Below, piece after piece: positions 36,291 through 44,183 of a stretch of 64,000 nt of DNA. Origin of the DNA: Candidatus Chloroploca asiatica. Its GTDB lineage: Bacteria; Chloroflexota; Chloroflexia; Chloroflexales; Chloroflexaceae. Both the position numbers and the translations under genes were made by a program. Position 1 is the first letter of the stretch, and the number at the start of each line of letters is the position of its first letter. The notes beneath the pieces were generated by a model. The model did not search any database. It had not been told where the DNA came from and was given only the letters and a program-made list of their open reading frames with translations. The stretch covers positions 161,199 to 225,198 of the forward strand of contig NZ_LYXE01000110.1 of NCBI RefSeq assembly GCF_002532075.1, written 5' to 3'.

Positions 36291-36327
36291 GCGCAAACAG
36301 GGGCAGCTGCGCTAGCTCTGTTTGCGC
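36291..36327. repeat. imperfect hairpin upstream of pcm
   Basis: Twelve-bp stem (36291-36302 with 36316-36327) including one G-U pair, with arms GCGCAAACAG/CTGTTTGCGC. Placed between the end of sbcD and the start of pcm, both on the minus strand, it may terminate the sbcD transcript. Confidence 0.5.
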
Positions 36328-36380
36328 ACAAGCGAAATGCAAGGGGTTTGCGGCGCTTTACGCAGGATCTTCAGGGCGAT

Positions 36381-37610
36381 CTACTGTTCACCAGCCATCA
36401 ATTCGTCAGCAGCCGCCAGTAAAGCAGCAATACGTGCGGGGTCAAGGGGGGGCTGCTTACTCTTGAGGTAGAGTTCAAGGGCACGACGGGGCGTCAAACT
36501 CCCCACCAATTCTTGCTCAAGGCCAGCGATGCGGCGCCGCCCCGTGCGTTCAACATCAATGGTGATCGCAGCAATGACAAAGGCCCCCGCGTCGGAGAGC
36601 ATCGTACGCAGCACATCCTCGCGGAGCAGCGGCACCTGTTCACGGGTAGCCTGGAGGTTGAGGCGAACGACGGCTTCACGCAGATCGTGGCGGGCGATCA
36701 GCGTCTGGATCAAGCCCATCGGGTCGCTACTGGTGCGCACATCGTGTTGTATGCTGACAAAGGGGCGGGCCGGCAACTGATGAAACTGCCAGCGGGCCTG
36801 CTTGCCTTCGATCGTCACGAGGACACAACCCTTGGGATCGGCATATTCACCAAAGTCAACCCGTTCGAGACTACCAGGGTAGACCATCGGCGGATCCTGC
36901 GCGAGGGCCTGATGCTTATGGATATGGCCGAGCGCAACATAAGCAACGCCAGGCTGCGCCATCACCGAGCGCGGCAAGACAAGATCCTGCCCAAGGGTCA
37001 TCGCACGTTCGGCGCCAACCTCAGCGCCATCGAGACTCCCGTGGAAGGCAATGATCGCAGGCAAAGCCGGATCGAGTTTCGCGGCCGTCTCGATCACAAA
37101 GCGCTCGAGGCGACGACGCAGTTCATAATCAATCTGGACAAACGACGCATTGCGCATCTCTTCGCGGGTCATCAACATATGGCGCGTCACCCAGGGGATC
37201 GCCATAATCTGCAGCGGGCCTGAGGCCGTCGGGATCACATGCAACGCCAGCCGATCGGCAATCGTGACCCCCTCGACCCCCAACGCATCGAAGATCGCAA
37301 CCGAATGGGCTTTGCCCAGTGCCGGCGAGATATCGTGATTGCCCGTCAGAATAAAGACCGGCACCCCGGCTGAGCGGACACGATTGATCCGACGGGCAAA
37401 CTCACGCTGATGGGTCGGATTAGGGGCGCGTGTTTTATAGATATCACCGGCGATCAAGACCAGATCGACCTGCTCGGCAAGGCCGAAGGCAAGCGCATCA
37501 TCAAGCCGATCAAGATAATCAAGGAAACGGGTGTGCAGACCCGTTGCCGGATCGACACGCCCGTAATTCTCAACGCCAAGATGAAGATCAGCCAGATGGA
37601 GAAATTTCAT
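36381..37610 (-). CDS. SbcD/Mre11-like DNA repair exonuclease
   Basis: A 409-residue metallophosphoesterase nuclease. All metal-binding motifs are present: ADLHLG (Asp/His), AGDIYK, TGNHDIS, AFHGSLDGAEV and GHIHKHQ. Length and the C-terminal cap region (about 260-400) fit bacterial SbcD, which forms an ATP-dependent nuclease with SbcC to process hairpins and double-strand ends. No sbcC gene is adjacent. The gene starts four bp after the stop of the Yip1-like gene, so they form an operon whose upstream region contains a LexA-type palindrome and a 10-bp repeat array. Confidence 0.9.
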   Translation of the reverse strand: MKFLHLADLHLGVENYGRVDPATGLHTRFLDYLDRLDDALAFGLAEQVDLVLIAGDIYKTRAPNPTHQREFARRINRVRSAGVPVFILTGNHDISPALGKAHSVAIFDALGVEGVTIADRLALHVIPTASGPLQIMAIPWVTRHMLMTREEMRNASFVQIDYELRRRLERFVIETAAKLDPALPAIIAFHGSLDGAEVGAERAMTLGQDLVLPRSVMAQPGVAYVALGHIHKHQALAQDPPMVYPGSLERVDFGEYADPKGCVLVTIEGKQARWQFHQLPARPFVSIQHDVRTSSDPMGLIQTLIARHDLREAVVRLNLQATREQVPLLREDVLRTMLSDAGAFVIAAITIDVERTGRRRIAGLEQELVGSLTPRRALELYLKSKQPPLDPARIAALLAAADELMAGEQ

Positions 37611-37614
37611 AGGT

Positions 37615-38214
37615 CTACAAGAACCAGGAGATAATGCCCATGATCAGACCCGACGCAAGAAACGACAAGACAAGCACAATCAACGTCTGAGTGGAATTGC
37701 GCAGGTTCATGCTCGACTGAACACCCAGATAGGCGTAGTAGATCTGCACCACCATCAAGACCAGGCTCACCAGCAAGCCAAGGAGACCGACGAGGGCACC
37801 AACGAACGGGATCCAGGCAAAGAGCGTAACAATGAACGTAATCGCGGCCCCAAGGGCAATCAGTGGCGCAATAAAGAGGGAGAAGGTATAGGCCACTTCG
37901 TCCCAGGTACCATCACCAGCATAGAGCTTCTTGCCCATAAAGTAGACCATGCCGGTAAAGATAAAGAACTGGGCCAGGCCGCGCAGGATGGTATCAAAGA
38001 CGCCCATGATACTGGGACGAGGCGTACCAGGCAAGAACGAACCAACAAATCCCAGCACGGCCGAGATAGCAATAGCTACCAGCACATAGACCGCCGCATT
38101 ACCGAGGGTGCCATAGCGCTCGTAACGCTCGAACTTCTCAACACTCGGATTGGTCATAAGATCCGTGCTCTGGGTGAGCATTTCGGGAACCGACGATTGT
38201 CGTATCATAGCCAT
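37615..38214 (-). CDS. Yip1 family membrane protein
   Basis: A 199-residue membrane protein with four or five helices (NAAVYVLVAIAISAVLGFVG, LAQFFIFTGMVYFMG, FSLFIAPLIALGAAITFIVT, LLGLLVSLVLMVVQIYYAYLG, LIVLVLSFLASGLIMGI). The N-terminal 60 residues are hydrophilic. The pattern matches bacterial Yip1-domain proteins, whose function is not known. AAGGAG eight nt before the ATG supports the start. It is the first gene of an operon with sbcD (gap four bp). The pairing with a repair nuclease is unexplained. Confidence 0.75.
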   Translation of the reverse strand: MAMIRQSSVPEMLTQSTDLMTNPSVEKFERYERYGTLGNAAVYVLVAIAISAVLGFVGSFLPGTPRPSIMGVFDTILRGLAQFFIFTGMVYFMGKKLYAGDGTWDEVAYTFSLFIAPLIALGAAITFIVTLFAWIPFVGALVGLLGLLVSLVLMVVQIYYAYLGVQSSMNLRNSTQTLIVLVLSFLASGLIMGIISWFL

Positions 38215-38360
38215 ATGGGGTCTCCTTCACAACCAAGCCAACCGACTTCTTGCGCATAAGACGTGCCGCAAGGAGGGTAAGTTGCACGTCTATTATATAC
38301 GAATGAGGCAAGAGCGGCACTGACCCATCCACACAATCGTTTTACACTCATCAGCCCGAT

Positions 38361-38413
38361 ATACCCACACTATCCCACACTATCCCACATGAATCCCTCG
38401 TTTGTGTGGGATA
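38361..38413. promoter_or_regulatory. 10-bp tandem repeat array, candidate regulator-binding sites
   Basis: ATACCCACAC (38361), TATCCCACAC (38371) and TATCCCACAT (38381) lie head to tail at exactly 10-bp spacing, and an inverted copy GTGTGGGATA follows at 38404-38413. A spacing of one helical turn would place bound protein on one DNA face. Confidence 0.55.
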
Positions 38414-38475
38414 AAAGCCTCATCGGGGAGACGAGACCCGTCATACGTCCATCTGTTCTATTGTCAAGCATTTAA

Positions 38476-38489
38476 CGAACGAGTGTTCG
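38476..38489. promoter_or_regulatory. LexA-type (Cheo box) palindrome
   Basis: CGAAC-GAGT-GTTCG matches the GAAC-N4-GTTC SOS box known from Bacillus and actinobacterial LexA. It sits 11 bp upstream of an extended -10 (TGGTATACT, 38501-38509). Confidence 0.55.
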
Positions 38490-38500
38490 ATTTATTGATA

Positions 38501-38509
38501 TGGTATACT
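38501..38509 (+). promoter_or_regulatory. extended -10 element
   Basis: TGG-TATACT, an extended -10 pointing toward the cysteine desulfurase gene 155 bp downstream. No good -35 is present, as expected for this promoter type. The LexA-type palindrome would overlap the RNA polymerase footprint. Confidence 0.45.
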
Positions 38510-38562
38510 AGAAAAGGAAGGCTTCCGGCGGGTGTTTGGGGCCTACGGCCCCCAGGAATCTC

Positions 38563-38615
38563 GCTTATGCGAGGGTAAACGACCAGCGACGCTGGTCGTT
38601 TACCCTCGCATAAGC
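38563..38615. repeat. perfect 25-bp hairpin in a divergent intergenic region
   Basis: Stem 38563-38587 with 38591-38615, loop GAC, tip GACCAGC-GAC-GCTGGTC. It follows a repeat head at 38519-38562 (CTTCCGGCGGG, then GGGGCCTACGGCCCC). No gene ends here, so an ordinary terminator role is not needed. It could attenuate transcription from the promoter at 38501. Confidence 0.65.
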
Positions 38616-38663
38616 ATAGGTTTTTAGGGCGTCAGCCCTCCATAGCAAGGGACAACTCAACCT

Positions 38664-39848
38664 ATGCGCGAGCGCCAGATATATCTCGATCATGCCTCAA
38701 CGACCCCGGTTGATCCCGAGGTTCTCGAGGCGATGTTGCCCTATTTTACGCAGTATGCCGGCAATCCTTCGAGCATCCATCATGCCGGGCGCATGGCGCT
38801 GCAAGCGCTTGATGATGCGCGCGAACAGGTGGCGCTGGTGCTTGGATGTACCCGTCGCGAGATCGTCTTTACGGGCGGGGGCAGTGAGGGGGCAAATCTG
38901 GCGGTCAAGGGCGCGGCCCTGGCTCAGCGTGCGCGTGGCAAAGGGGCTCACGTGATCGTCAGTGCGATTGAGCATCACGCAGTGCTGCACGCCGCCGAGT
39001 ATCTGGCCCACGATGGCTTTGACGTGACCGTCTTGCCCGTCAATGCAGCCGGCCTGGTTGAACCTGAAGCGCTTGCACAGGCACTTCGTCCCGAAACCAT
39101 CCTGGTCTCGGTGATGTATGCGAACAACGAAATTGGCACCATCCAGCCCATCGCCGCCATCGGGGCGCTCTGTCGTGAGCGTGGGGTACTTGTGCATACC
39201 GATGCGGTGCAGGCCCCGGGGTCATTGCCGCTCGATGTTGAGGCACTCAAGGTTGATCTGCTCAGCCTGACAGCGCACAAATGTTATGGCCCCAAAGGGG
39301 CAGGGCTGCTCTATGTACGCCGGGGCACACCGTTGCTCCCGCAGATCAACGGTGGAGCGCAGGAGCGACGGCGGCGAGCAGGCACCGAGAATGTGCCAGG
39401 CATCGTCGGGTTGGCAGCGGCGCTCACCCGGGCCGAAGAACGGCGCATCAGCTATGCGGCACAGATGCACATGCTCCGAGAGCGCCTCATTGAGGGGGTG
39501 CTCGACCGGGTACCGCAGAGCTGGCTCAATGGCGACCGCAACCAGCGGCTCCCCAATAACGCGAACCTCGGCTTTGCCGGGGTCGAGGGCGAGAGCATCC
39601 TCTTGCTGCTCGACCAGGTCGGCATCGCCGCCAGCAGTGGCTCGGCGTGTACTTCGGGCTCACTGGAGCCATCGCACGTCCTGGTAGCCCTGGGGATGAG
39701 TCCCGACGAGGCAAATGGCTCGGTACGTTTTTCGCTTGGAGCCAGCAACTCGCGCGAAGAGATTGACTATGTGCTCGAAGTTCTGCCACCGATGATCGAG
39801 CGCCTGCGGGCCGTCGTTCCCGGGTATGAGCCAATTGCGCATGGATGA
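38664..39848 (+). CDS. cysteine desulfurase (NifS/IscS family)
   Basis: A 394-residue PLP enzyme that takes sulfur from cysteine for Fe-S clusters, tRNA or molybdenum cofactor. Visible residues: His104 (AIEHHAV), Asp180 and Gln183 in HTDAVQAPG, the PLP Lys206 in LTAHKCYGPKG, and the persulfide Cys329 in SSGSACTSGSLEPSHV, the loop form of class I enzymes. No IscU or SufU gene follows. The molybdate ModA gene starts 74 bp downstream, and XdhC is encoded nearby, so a role in cofactor sulfuration is possible besides general sulfur supply. Confidence 0.92.
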   Translation: MRERQIYLDHASTTPVDPEVLEAMLPYFTQYAGNPSSIHHAGRMALQALDDAREQVALVLGCTRREIVFTGGGSEGANLAVKGAALAQRARGKGAHVIVSAIEHHAVLHAAEYLAHDGFDVTVLPVNAAGLVEPEALAQALRPETILVSVMYANNEIGTIQPIAAIGALCRERGVLVHTDAVQAPGSLPLDVEALKVDLLSLTAHKCYGPKGAGLLYVRRGTPLLPQINGGAQERRRRAGTENVPGIVGLAAALTRAEERRISYAAQMHMLRERLIEGVLDRVPQSWLNGDRNQRLPNNANLGFAGVEGESILLLLDQVGIAASSGSACTSGSLEPSHVLVALGMSPDEANGSVRFSLGASNSREEIDYVLEVLPPMIERLRAVVPGYEPIAHG

Positions 39849-39922
39849 TCGGAGCGAGCACCCGTGAGTCGCGGTGGGTTGTTGAGCACGGACAGGGGCG
39901 GTGCTTAGCAAAGGGAACCCTT

Positions 39923-40753
39923 ATGCAACGTGCGATCCGCACTCTGGCTGGGGTGATGCTCTGTGTGGTTTTTACTGGCTGTAGTCGAGCACCCGAGGCA
40001 ACCGTACCAGCGACGGTCGGTGCGGGAGCAACGCTACGTGGTCAGATCACGGTGTTTGCCGCCTCTTCACTGAGCGACGCCTTTGAAGCGCTAGGAACAG
40101 CCTTTATGGCGGCACATCCCGAGGCGGTCGTCACCTTCAATTTTGCCAACTCTGCGCAACTGGCGGCACAGATCAATGAAGGTGCTCCTGCCGATGTATT
40201 TGCTTCGGCGAACGCTACCCAGATGCGTGTGGCGGTTGAGGGTGGGCGGCTCAACGACAACGACCAACGCTTGTTTATCCGTAACAACCTCGTGGTCATT
40301 ACACCTTATGACAACCCGGCGAAGGTGATGGAACTAGCTGAGCTTGCACAACCAGGTTTGCGCCTAATCCTAGCTGATCCCGTCGCGCCTATTGGTCAAC
40401 ACAGCCTGGACTTTCTCGACCAAGCGAGTGCGCAGCCCGCCTTTGGTGCAGATTTTCGTGAGCGCGTCCTCGCAAATGTGGTCAGTTACGAAGACTCGGC
40501 GCGCATCGTACTCGCCAAAATCGTCCTTGGTGAAGGTGATGCGGCCATCGTTTTCACCACCGATGCCGCTGCCGAAGCCGAGAAGGTGCAATCGATCCCC
40601 ATTCCCGACGAGTTGAATGTGTTTGCGAACTACCTCATTGCGCCTGTCGCGGATAGTCGAAACCTTGCGCTGGCCGAAGCATTTGTAGCCTTTGCACGCA
40701 CGGCAGAGGGGCAGGCCATCCTCGCCGATCACGGCTTTCTTCCGCTTGAGTAG
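39923..40753 (+). CDS. modA: molybdate ABC transporter substrate-binding lipoprotein
   Basis: A 276-residue lipoprotein. The signal ends in a lipobox (FTGC, Cys17). The mature part is a type II periplasmic binding protein of the ModA group: ITVFAASSLSDAFEALG, VTFNFANSAQLAAQINEGA, PADVFASANATQM, and LADPVAPIGQHSLDFL, the segments that line the oxyanion site. It captures molybdate (or tungstate) for the ModB permease encoded 10 bp downstream. Start at ATG 39923, with AAGGGA six nt upstream; longer starts lack a signal-like N-terminus. Confidence 0.9.
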   Translation: MQRAIRTLAGVMLCVVFTGCSRAPEATVPATVGAGATLRGQITVFAASSLSDAFEALGTAFMAAHPEAVVTFNFANSAQLAAQINEGAPADVFASANATQMRVAVEGGRLNDNDQRLFIRNNLVVITPYDNPAKVMELAELAQPGLRLILADPVAPIGQHSLDFLDQASAQPAFGADFRERVLANVVSYEDSARIVLAKIVLGEGDAAIVFTTDAAAEAEKVQSIPIPDELNVFANYLIAPVADSRNLALAEAFVAFARTAEGQAILADHGFLPLE

Positions 40754-40763
40754 TCTGTGAAAA

Positions 40764-41603
40764 ATGATATCATCTCTTTACAAACATGTAATTCACATAC
40801 ATTTCCGTTTACATCAACGCAAGCGACTGATCCTCCTGTGGCTCCTGGCTGCGCCCTTGCTCATCTTCCTGCTGCTACCCCTGGGGGCTCTCATCGTGCG
40901 CATCGACTGGATGCAGCTCGGGGAAACCGTGGGCAGCCCGGGGGTGACGCAGGCCTTGCGCATCAGCATGGTAACAACGCTGATTGCAACAACGCTGGCC
41001 GTGTTACTGGGCACGCCGCTCGCCTACGTGCTGGCGCGGCACCAATTTCGAGGGCGAAACCTAATTGACACGCTGATCGACCTACCCATCGTCTTACCGC
41101 CAGCGGTGGCGGGCATAGCGCTGTTGATCACCTTTGGGCGCCGGGGACTAGTAGGTGCGCCCCTTGCAACGCTCGGCATTACGCTTTCGTTCACAGAAAT
41201 CGCGGTGATCATGGCGCAGTGTTTTGTGGCCGCACCCTATTTTGTCAAGGCAGCGACGGCTGGTTTGAGTGGAGTGGATCGCGAATTAGAGCAAGCTGCG
41301 GCCCTCGACGGGGCAAGTGGGTGGCAAGTATTCGCCCTGATTACGGTACCGCTGGCATGGCCGGTGCTCTTCAGCGGCGTCGTGATGACGTGGGCACGGG
41401 CACTCGGTGAGTTTGGGGCGACCATCATCTTTGCAGGCAATCTGCCGGGGCGTACCCAGACCATGCCACTGGCAATCTATCTCGGCTTCGAACGAAATCT
41501 CAATCAAGCGCTGACCCTTGCGGTCATCCTGCTCGTCATCTCATTTGGCGTTCTTGCGCTGGTGAAAGTAGGGCTCAAGCAGCGGGTAGGGGTCAAGCTG
41601 TAG
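40764..41603 (+). CDS. modB: molybdate ABC transporter permease
   Basis: A 279-residue membrane protein with about six helices and the CysW/ModB-type loop (ELEQAAALDGASGWQVFALITVPLA region, near residue 178), which contacts the ATPase. The conserved LPPAVAGIALL and ARALGEFGATIIFAGNLPGRTQTMPLAIY segments are typical of ModB. The N-terminal 25 residues are unusually basic. It follows modA by 10 bp. No modC ATPase gene follows: after 63 bp comes an opposing DUF4351 nuclease-like gene, so the ATPase must be encoded elsewhere or has been lost. Confidence 0.9.
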   Translation: MISSLYKHVIHIHFRLHQRKRLILLWLLAAPLLIFLLLPLGALIVRIDWMQLGETVGSPGVTQALRISMVTTLIATTLAVLLGTPLAYVLARHQFRGRNLIDTLIDLPIVLPPAVAGIALLITFGRRGLVGAPLATLGITLSFTEIAVIMAQCFVAAPYFVKAATAGLSGVDRELEQAAALDGASGWQVFALITVPLAWPVLFSGVVMTWARALGEFGATIIFAGNLPGRTQTMPLAIYLGFERNLNQALTLAVILLVISFGVLALVKVGLKQRVGVKL

Positions 41604-41666
41604 AAGGAGAGGGGTTTCCTTCTGGCTTAACTATGAAGCAATGACCCTTTCGCGCAGCAGATCCGC

Positions 41667-42653
41667 TTATACCGACGCGCACGTACGCACCAACCATGCC
41701 TGGAGATCGTCCAGGCTCGTGAAATCGAGCAGGGTCTCGCTCAACTCCAAGAGGTGTGCGGGACTCAGGGCAAGGAGTTGATGCTGCACCTGCTCGGATA
41801 GTGAGCCACACTGCCGAGCCAGTTGGCGCAGCACGACTTCTTGGAGCGTCTGGTGACGCCCTTGTTCGATGCCCTGTTCGATGCCTTGCTCAAGCCCTTC
41901 GGCGAACGCAAGCTCTTCGATACTGGTGACAAAGGTGTCCATCTGGGTCTCCTCCTGTTCAATGAGGCGCATTGTAGCACGAACTGTCGCGTGCATGCTG
42001 GGGTCGAGGCGCAATAGTTGATCGAGGATGCGATAGAGTCGGCGCATATCGGCCGCCCCGTACCCGTAACGGAAGAACGAGCGAAAGCGGGCCAATTTGC
42101 GCCGCAGCCGCTCCTCGGGTTGCCCACGGGTTGCCTGCGCGTCGCGGTGGATCAAGATGACCATCGCGATGGGATTGCGGCTTGCTTCGAGCATTGCTAG
42201 GTCAAGCTCGAGCAGCTTGACCGTAGGGAAGTCGAGCCGCACCACGCACCCGGCCTCGGCGTAACCAAAGGAGCGCGGGTGCCAGCCCGGTTGGTCATCG
42301 CTCAAGACGGCGAGGCTAATGACCGGGTGGCGTTCGCGGACGAAGATCTGGGCGTGGTAACAGAACATCCGCTCGGCGAAGGTAGGATCACGCTGGGACT
42401 GGACTTCCAGGTGCATGAAGATCGTGCGCGGCGTGCCATCGAGGGCCTGCACCTGCACAAGCTTGTCAATGCGATGCTTGCCACGATTAACATCTGGGTC
42501 AAGCTGCTGTAGTTCGGTATCCCGGAAAATGACGGGTTGCCGCCAATCCACGGTGCGCCACACCTCTGGGAAGAGCAGTTCGAGCAACGGGGCGACGTAG
42601 TGATCGAGCGCATATTTCCACGCGCCATCAAAATCAGCCGACGGGAGTTCCAT
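41667..42653 (-). CDS. Rpn/PD-(D/E)XK nuclease-like protein with DUF4351
   Basis: A 328-residue protein of the group related to recombination-promoting nucleases (transposase_31-like). The N-terminal 200 residues carry the PD-(D/E)XK-type core (LQQLDPDVNRGKHRIDKLVQ; TIFMHLEVQSQRDP, where E-x-Q stands in place of E-x-K). Then comes a linker with three EQGI-type repeats (GLEQGIEQGIEQGRHQ) and a C-terminal DUF4351 domain (about 275-325). Start at ATG 42653 with GAGGAA six nt upstream. Such genes are multicopy and horizontally mobile in Chloroflexota and cyanobacteria. This one sits where modC would be expected. Confidence 0.78.
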   Translation of the reverse strand: MELPSADFDGAWKYALDHYVAPLLELLFPEVWRTVDWRQPVIFRDTELQQLDPDVNRGKHRIDKLVQVQALDGTPRTIFMHLEVQSQRDPTFAERMFCYHAQIFVRERHPVISLAVLSDDQPGWHPRSFGYAEAGCVVRLDFPTVKLLELDLAMLEASRNPIAMVILIHRDAQATRGQPEERLRRKLARFRSFFRYGYGAADMRRLYRILDQLLRLDPSMHATVRATMRLIEQEETQMDTFVTSIEELAFAEGLEQGIEQGIEQGRHQTLQEVVLRQLARQCGSLSEQVQHQLLALSPAHLLELSETLLDFTSLDDLQAWLVRTCASV

Positions 42654-42947
42654 GGGGATTCCTCGTGCAAAACGGGTTCGTGGTGTTGTACCGCACGAGG
42701 GGGGTGAAAGATACGGGGGCACGGCGACGCCGTGCCCCCGTACGGAGATGGTGCCGCCGTGCCGTGCCCAGAGGCAGCGTTGCCGCGTGTAGGGGCGCAG
42801 CAACCCATGGCCCGCCCGTTGCCCGAACGCCCCGGTCATCGCTGCTGCGCCCACCGGCCCCCCCGGTGACGCGGCCCGCACCCCGATGGCCCCTGCCCAC
42901 CGATGTGTCCGCGGGGATGGGTGTAGGGGCACGGCGCCGCCGTGCCC
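42654..42947. other. intergenic region rich in GGGGCACGGCG palindromes
   Basis: No gene is seen. Two related hairpins occur: 42712-42742 (14-bp stem) and 42923-42951 (13-bp stem), both with a GGGGCACGGC arm and a GCCGTGCCCC partner. Very GC-rich bases lie between them. The second hairpin covers the TAG stop of the GT2 gene. The same GGGCAC words form the tandem repeat at the right end of the window. Confidence 0.55.
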
Positions 42948-43964
42948 CTACGTTGCTGCGCTCAACCGCTGGATCTGTCGGGCGATCCGTAGGTCGCTGA
43001 GAGGCGAGGGGGCAGGGGTAATCCAGGTTGCAAGGTCATTGATGGAGGCTGTGCGGCGTGCCTGGATCGCCTGGCGTTGCTGGCGTAGCGCGGGTAGTTC
43101 GCGCAGGGCTTCCACGCGGCCTGCGATAATTGCGGGTTGGCGGCGTGCCAGGGCGTAGGCTGCTGCGAGCAGGTCGTAGCGTAGGATCGCTGGTAGACAT
43201 TCGCGGAGCAGTGCTGTCGGGAGGCAGCGGATTAGTACACGGATGCGGTTGCGTCCGAGCAAGCGTTGTTTGAATGGGCTGCCTTGCCCCGACGTGGCTG
43301 AGTAGACGTGGCGCGCCCGGGCGTGCGGGGCGAGTACGCATGTCCAGTTACGTAGTTGCGCCCGCCAGGCGAGATCGACATCCTCCAGGTAGTTGAAGAA
43401 ACTGGCCTCGAATGGCCCGATATCGTCGAGCATCGCTCGCCGTAGGAGGGCGAGACCACCGCTGGCTCCAAAGATGGGCTGGGTCGCGGCGGGCAGGGCG
43501 TTGATGGGCAACCCCGGATGCCGGTCGGTGGCGACGCCGTCGCGCCGTACGGTGATCCCCGCTGATGCGATCCGTTTGGGGTGGCGGCTGAAGGTGAGGA
43601 CCCCAGCGGCGGCCCCCGCGTGCGGGTGTTCGCTGAGGGCGTGCCATAAGGCCGCAATGCAGCCTGGTTCGGCCAGGGCATCGTCGTTGATCAGGAGCAA
43701 AAGTTCGCCCCGCGCCACGGCGAGCCCGGCATTAGTTCCGCCGGCAAAGCCGAGGTTGGTGGGCAACGCGACCACGCGTACATCGGGCGCATATCGTTGC
43801 GCCCAGGCCCCCGCCTGATCGCGGGAAGCATTGTCAACCAGAATGATCTCGTCATCGGGTCCAAGTTGCGCACGCAAGGCGCTGAGACACGCCGGCAGAT
43901 AACGCAGGCCTTGCCAGGTTGGGATTACTGCTGAAATGTGTGGACGCTGCTTTGTCATTGGCAT
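42948..43964 (-). CDS. GT2 family glycosyltransferase
   Basis: A 338-residue inverting glycosyltransferase of the WbbL/rhamnosyltransferase-like GT2 type. The N-terminal nucleotide-sugar domain has SAVIPTWQGLRYL, EIILVDNASRD (first Asp motif) and LLLINDDALAEPG, with NDD replacing the usual DxD. The acceptor region shows FNYLEDVDLAWRAQ, the ED motif with the catalytic base. A helical C-terminus (about 230-338) probably binds the membrane. It likely adds a sugar to a surface polysaccharide or lipid carrier. Start ATG 43964 or 43958, with no clear ribosome binding site because a dispersed repeat abuts the gene. Confidence 0.85.
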   Translation of the reverse strand: MPMTKQRPHISAVIPTWQGLRYLPACLSALRAQLGPDDEIILVDNASRDQAGAWAQRYAPDVRVVALPTNLGFAGGTNAGLAVARGELLLLINDDALAEPGCIAALWHALSEHPHAGAAAGVLTFSRHPKRIASAGITVRRDGVATDRHPGLPINALPAATQPIFGASGGLALLRRAMLDDIGPFEASFFNYLEDVDLAWRAQLRNWTCVLAPHARARHVYSATSGQGSPFKQRLLGRNRIRVLIRCLPTALLRECLPAILRYDLLAAAYALARRQPAIIAGRVEALRELPALRQQRQAIQARRTASINDLATWITPAPSPLSDLRIARQIQRLSAAT

Positions 43965-43965
43965 A

Positions 43966-44063
43966 CTTTTTTGGAGGCCTGCGGCCCATCCTTAAAACCC
44001 GTTGCTTTGCGAGCAAAGCAGAGATTCTTGGGGGCCGCAGGCCCCCAAACCCCCAACCGGAGG
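43966..44063 (-). repeat. composite palindromic repeat element
   Basis: About 98 bp bounded by related inverted segments (TGGAGGCCTGCGGCCC at 43971-43986 and its partner in GGGGGCCGCAGGCCCCC around 44030-44046), with an inner TGCTTTGC/GCAAAGCA hairpin at 44003-44020. On the minus strand it reads GCCTCCGGTTGGGGG, then GGGGGCCTGCGGCCCCCAAG and AATCTC, matching the heads at 38519 and 6072. Confidence 0.65.
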
Positions 44064-44183
44064 CGTAGCTTGATTGAAAGGCATTGGCTCTCGTGCTGAG
44101 CCACGCTATGCTAAACAGGTATAATACTATAAACAAAGTAGCGATAGGGCATTGTGCGAGAAGATGATACGGAAAGGGCGTGC

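Larger units (their letters stand above)
38215..38663. other. divergent control region between yip1-sbcD and cysteine desulfurase
   Basis: No gene is seen in these 449 bp. From left to right there is a 7-bp inverted repeat (GACGTGC 38260-38266 / GCACGTC 38284-38290); a tandem 10-bp array (38361-38390) with an inverted fourth copy (38404-38413); a LexA-type palindrome (38476-38489); an extended -10 element (38501-38509); a dispersed repeat head (38519-38562); and a perfect 25-bp hairpin (38563-38615). Confidence 0.6.

Noticed and set aside
38361..38413. DnaA boxes / replication origin
   Set aside because: The word is TATCCCACA, one base longer than the TTATCCACA box, and there is no dnaA, dnaN or AT-rich unwinding region.
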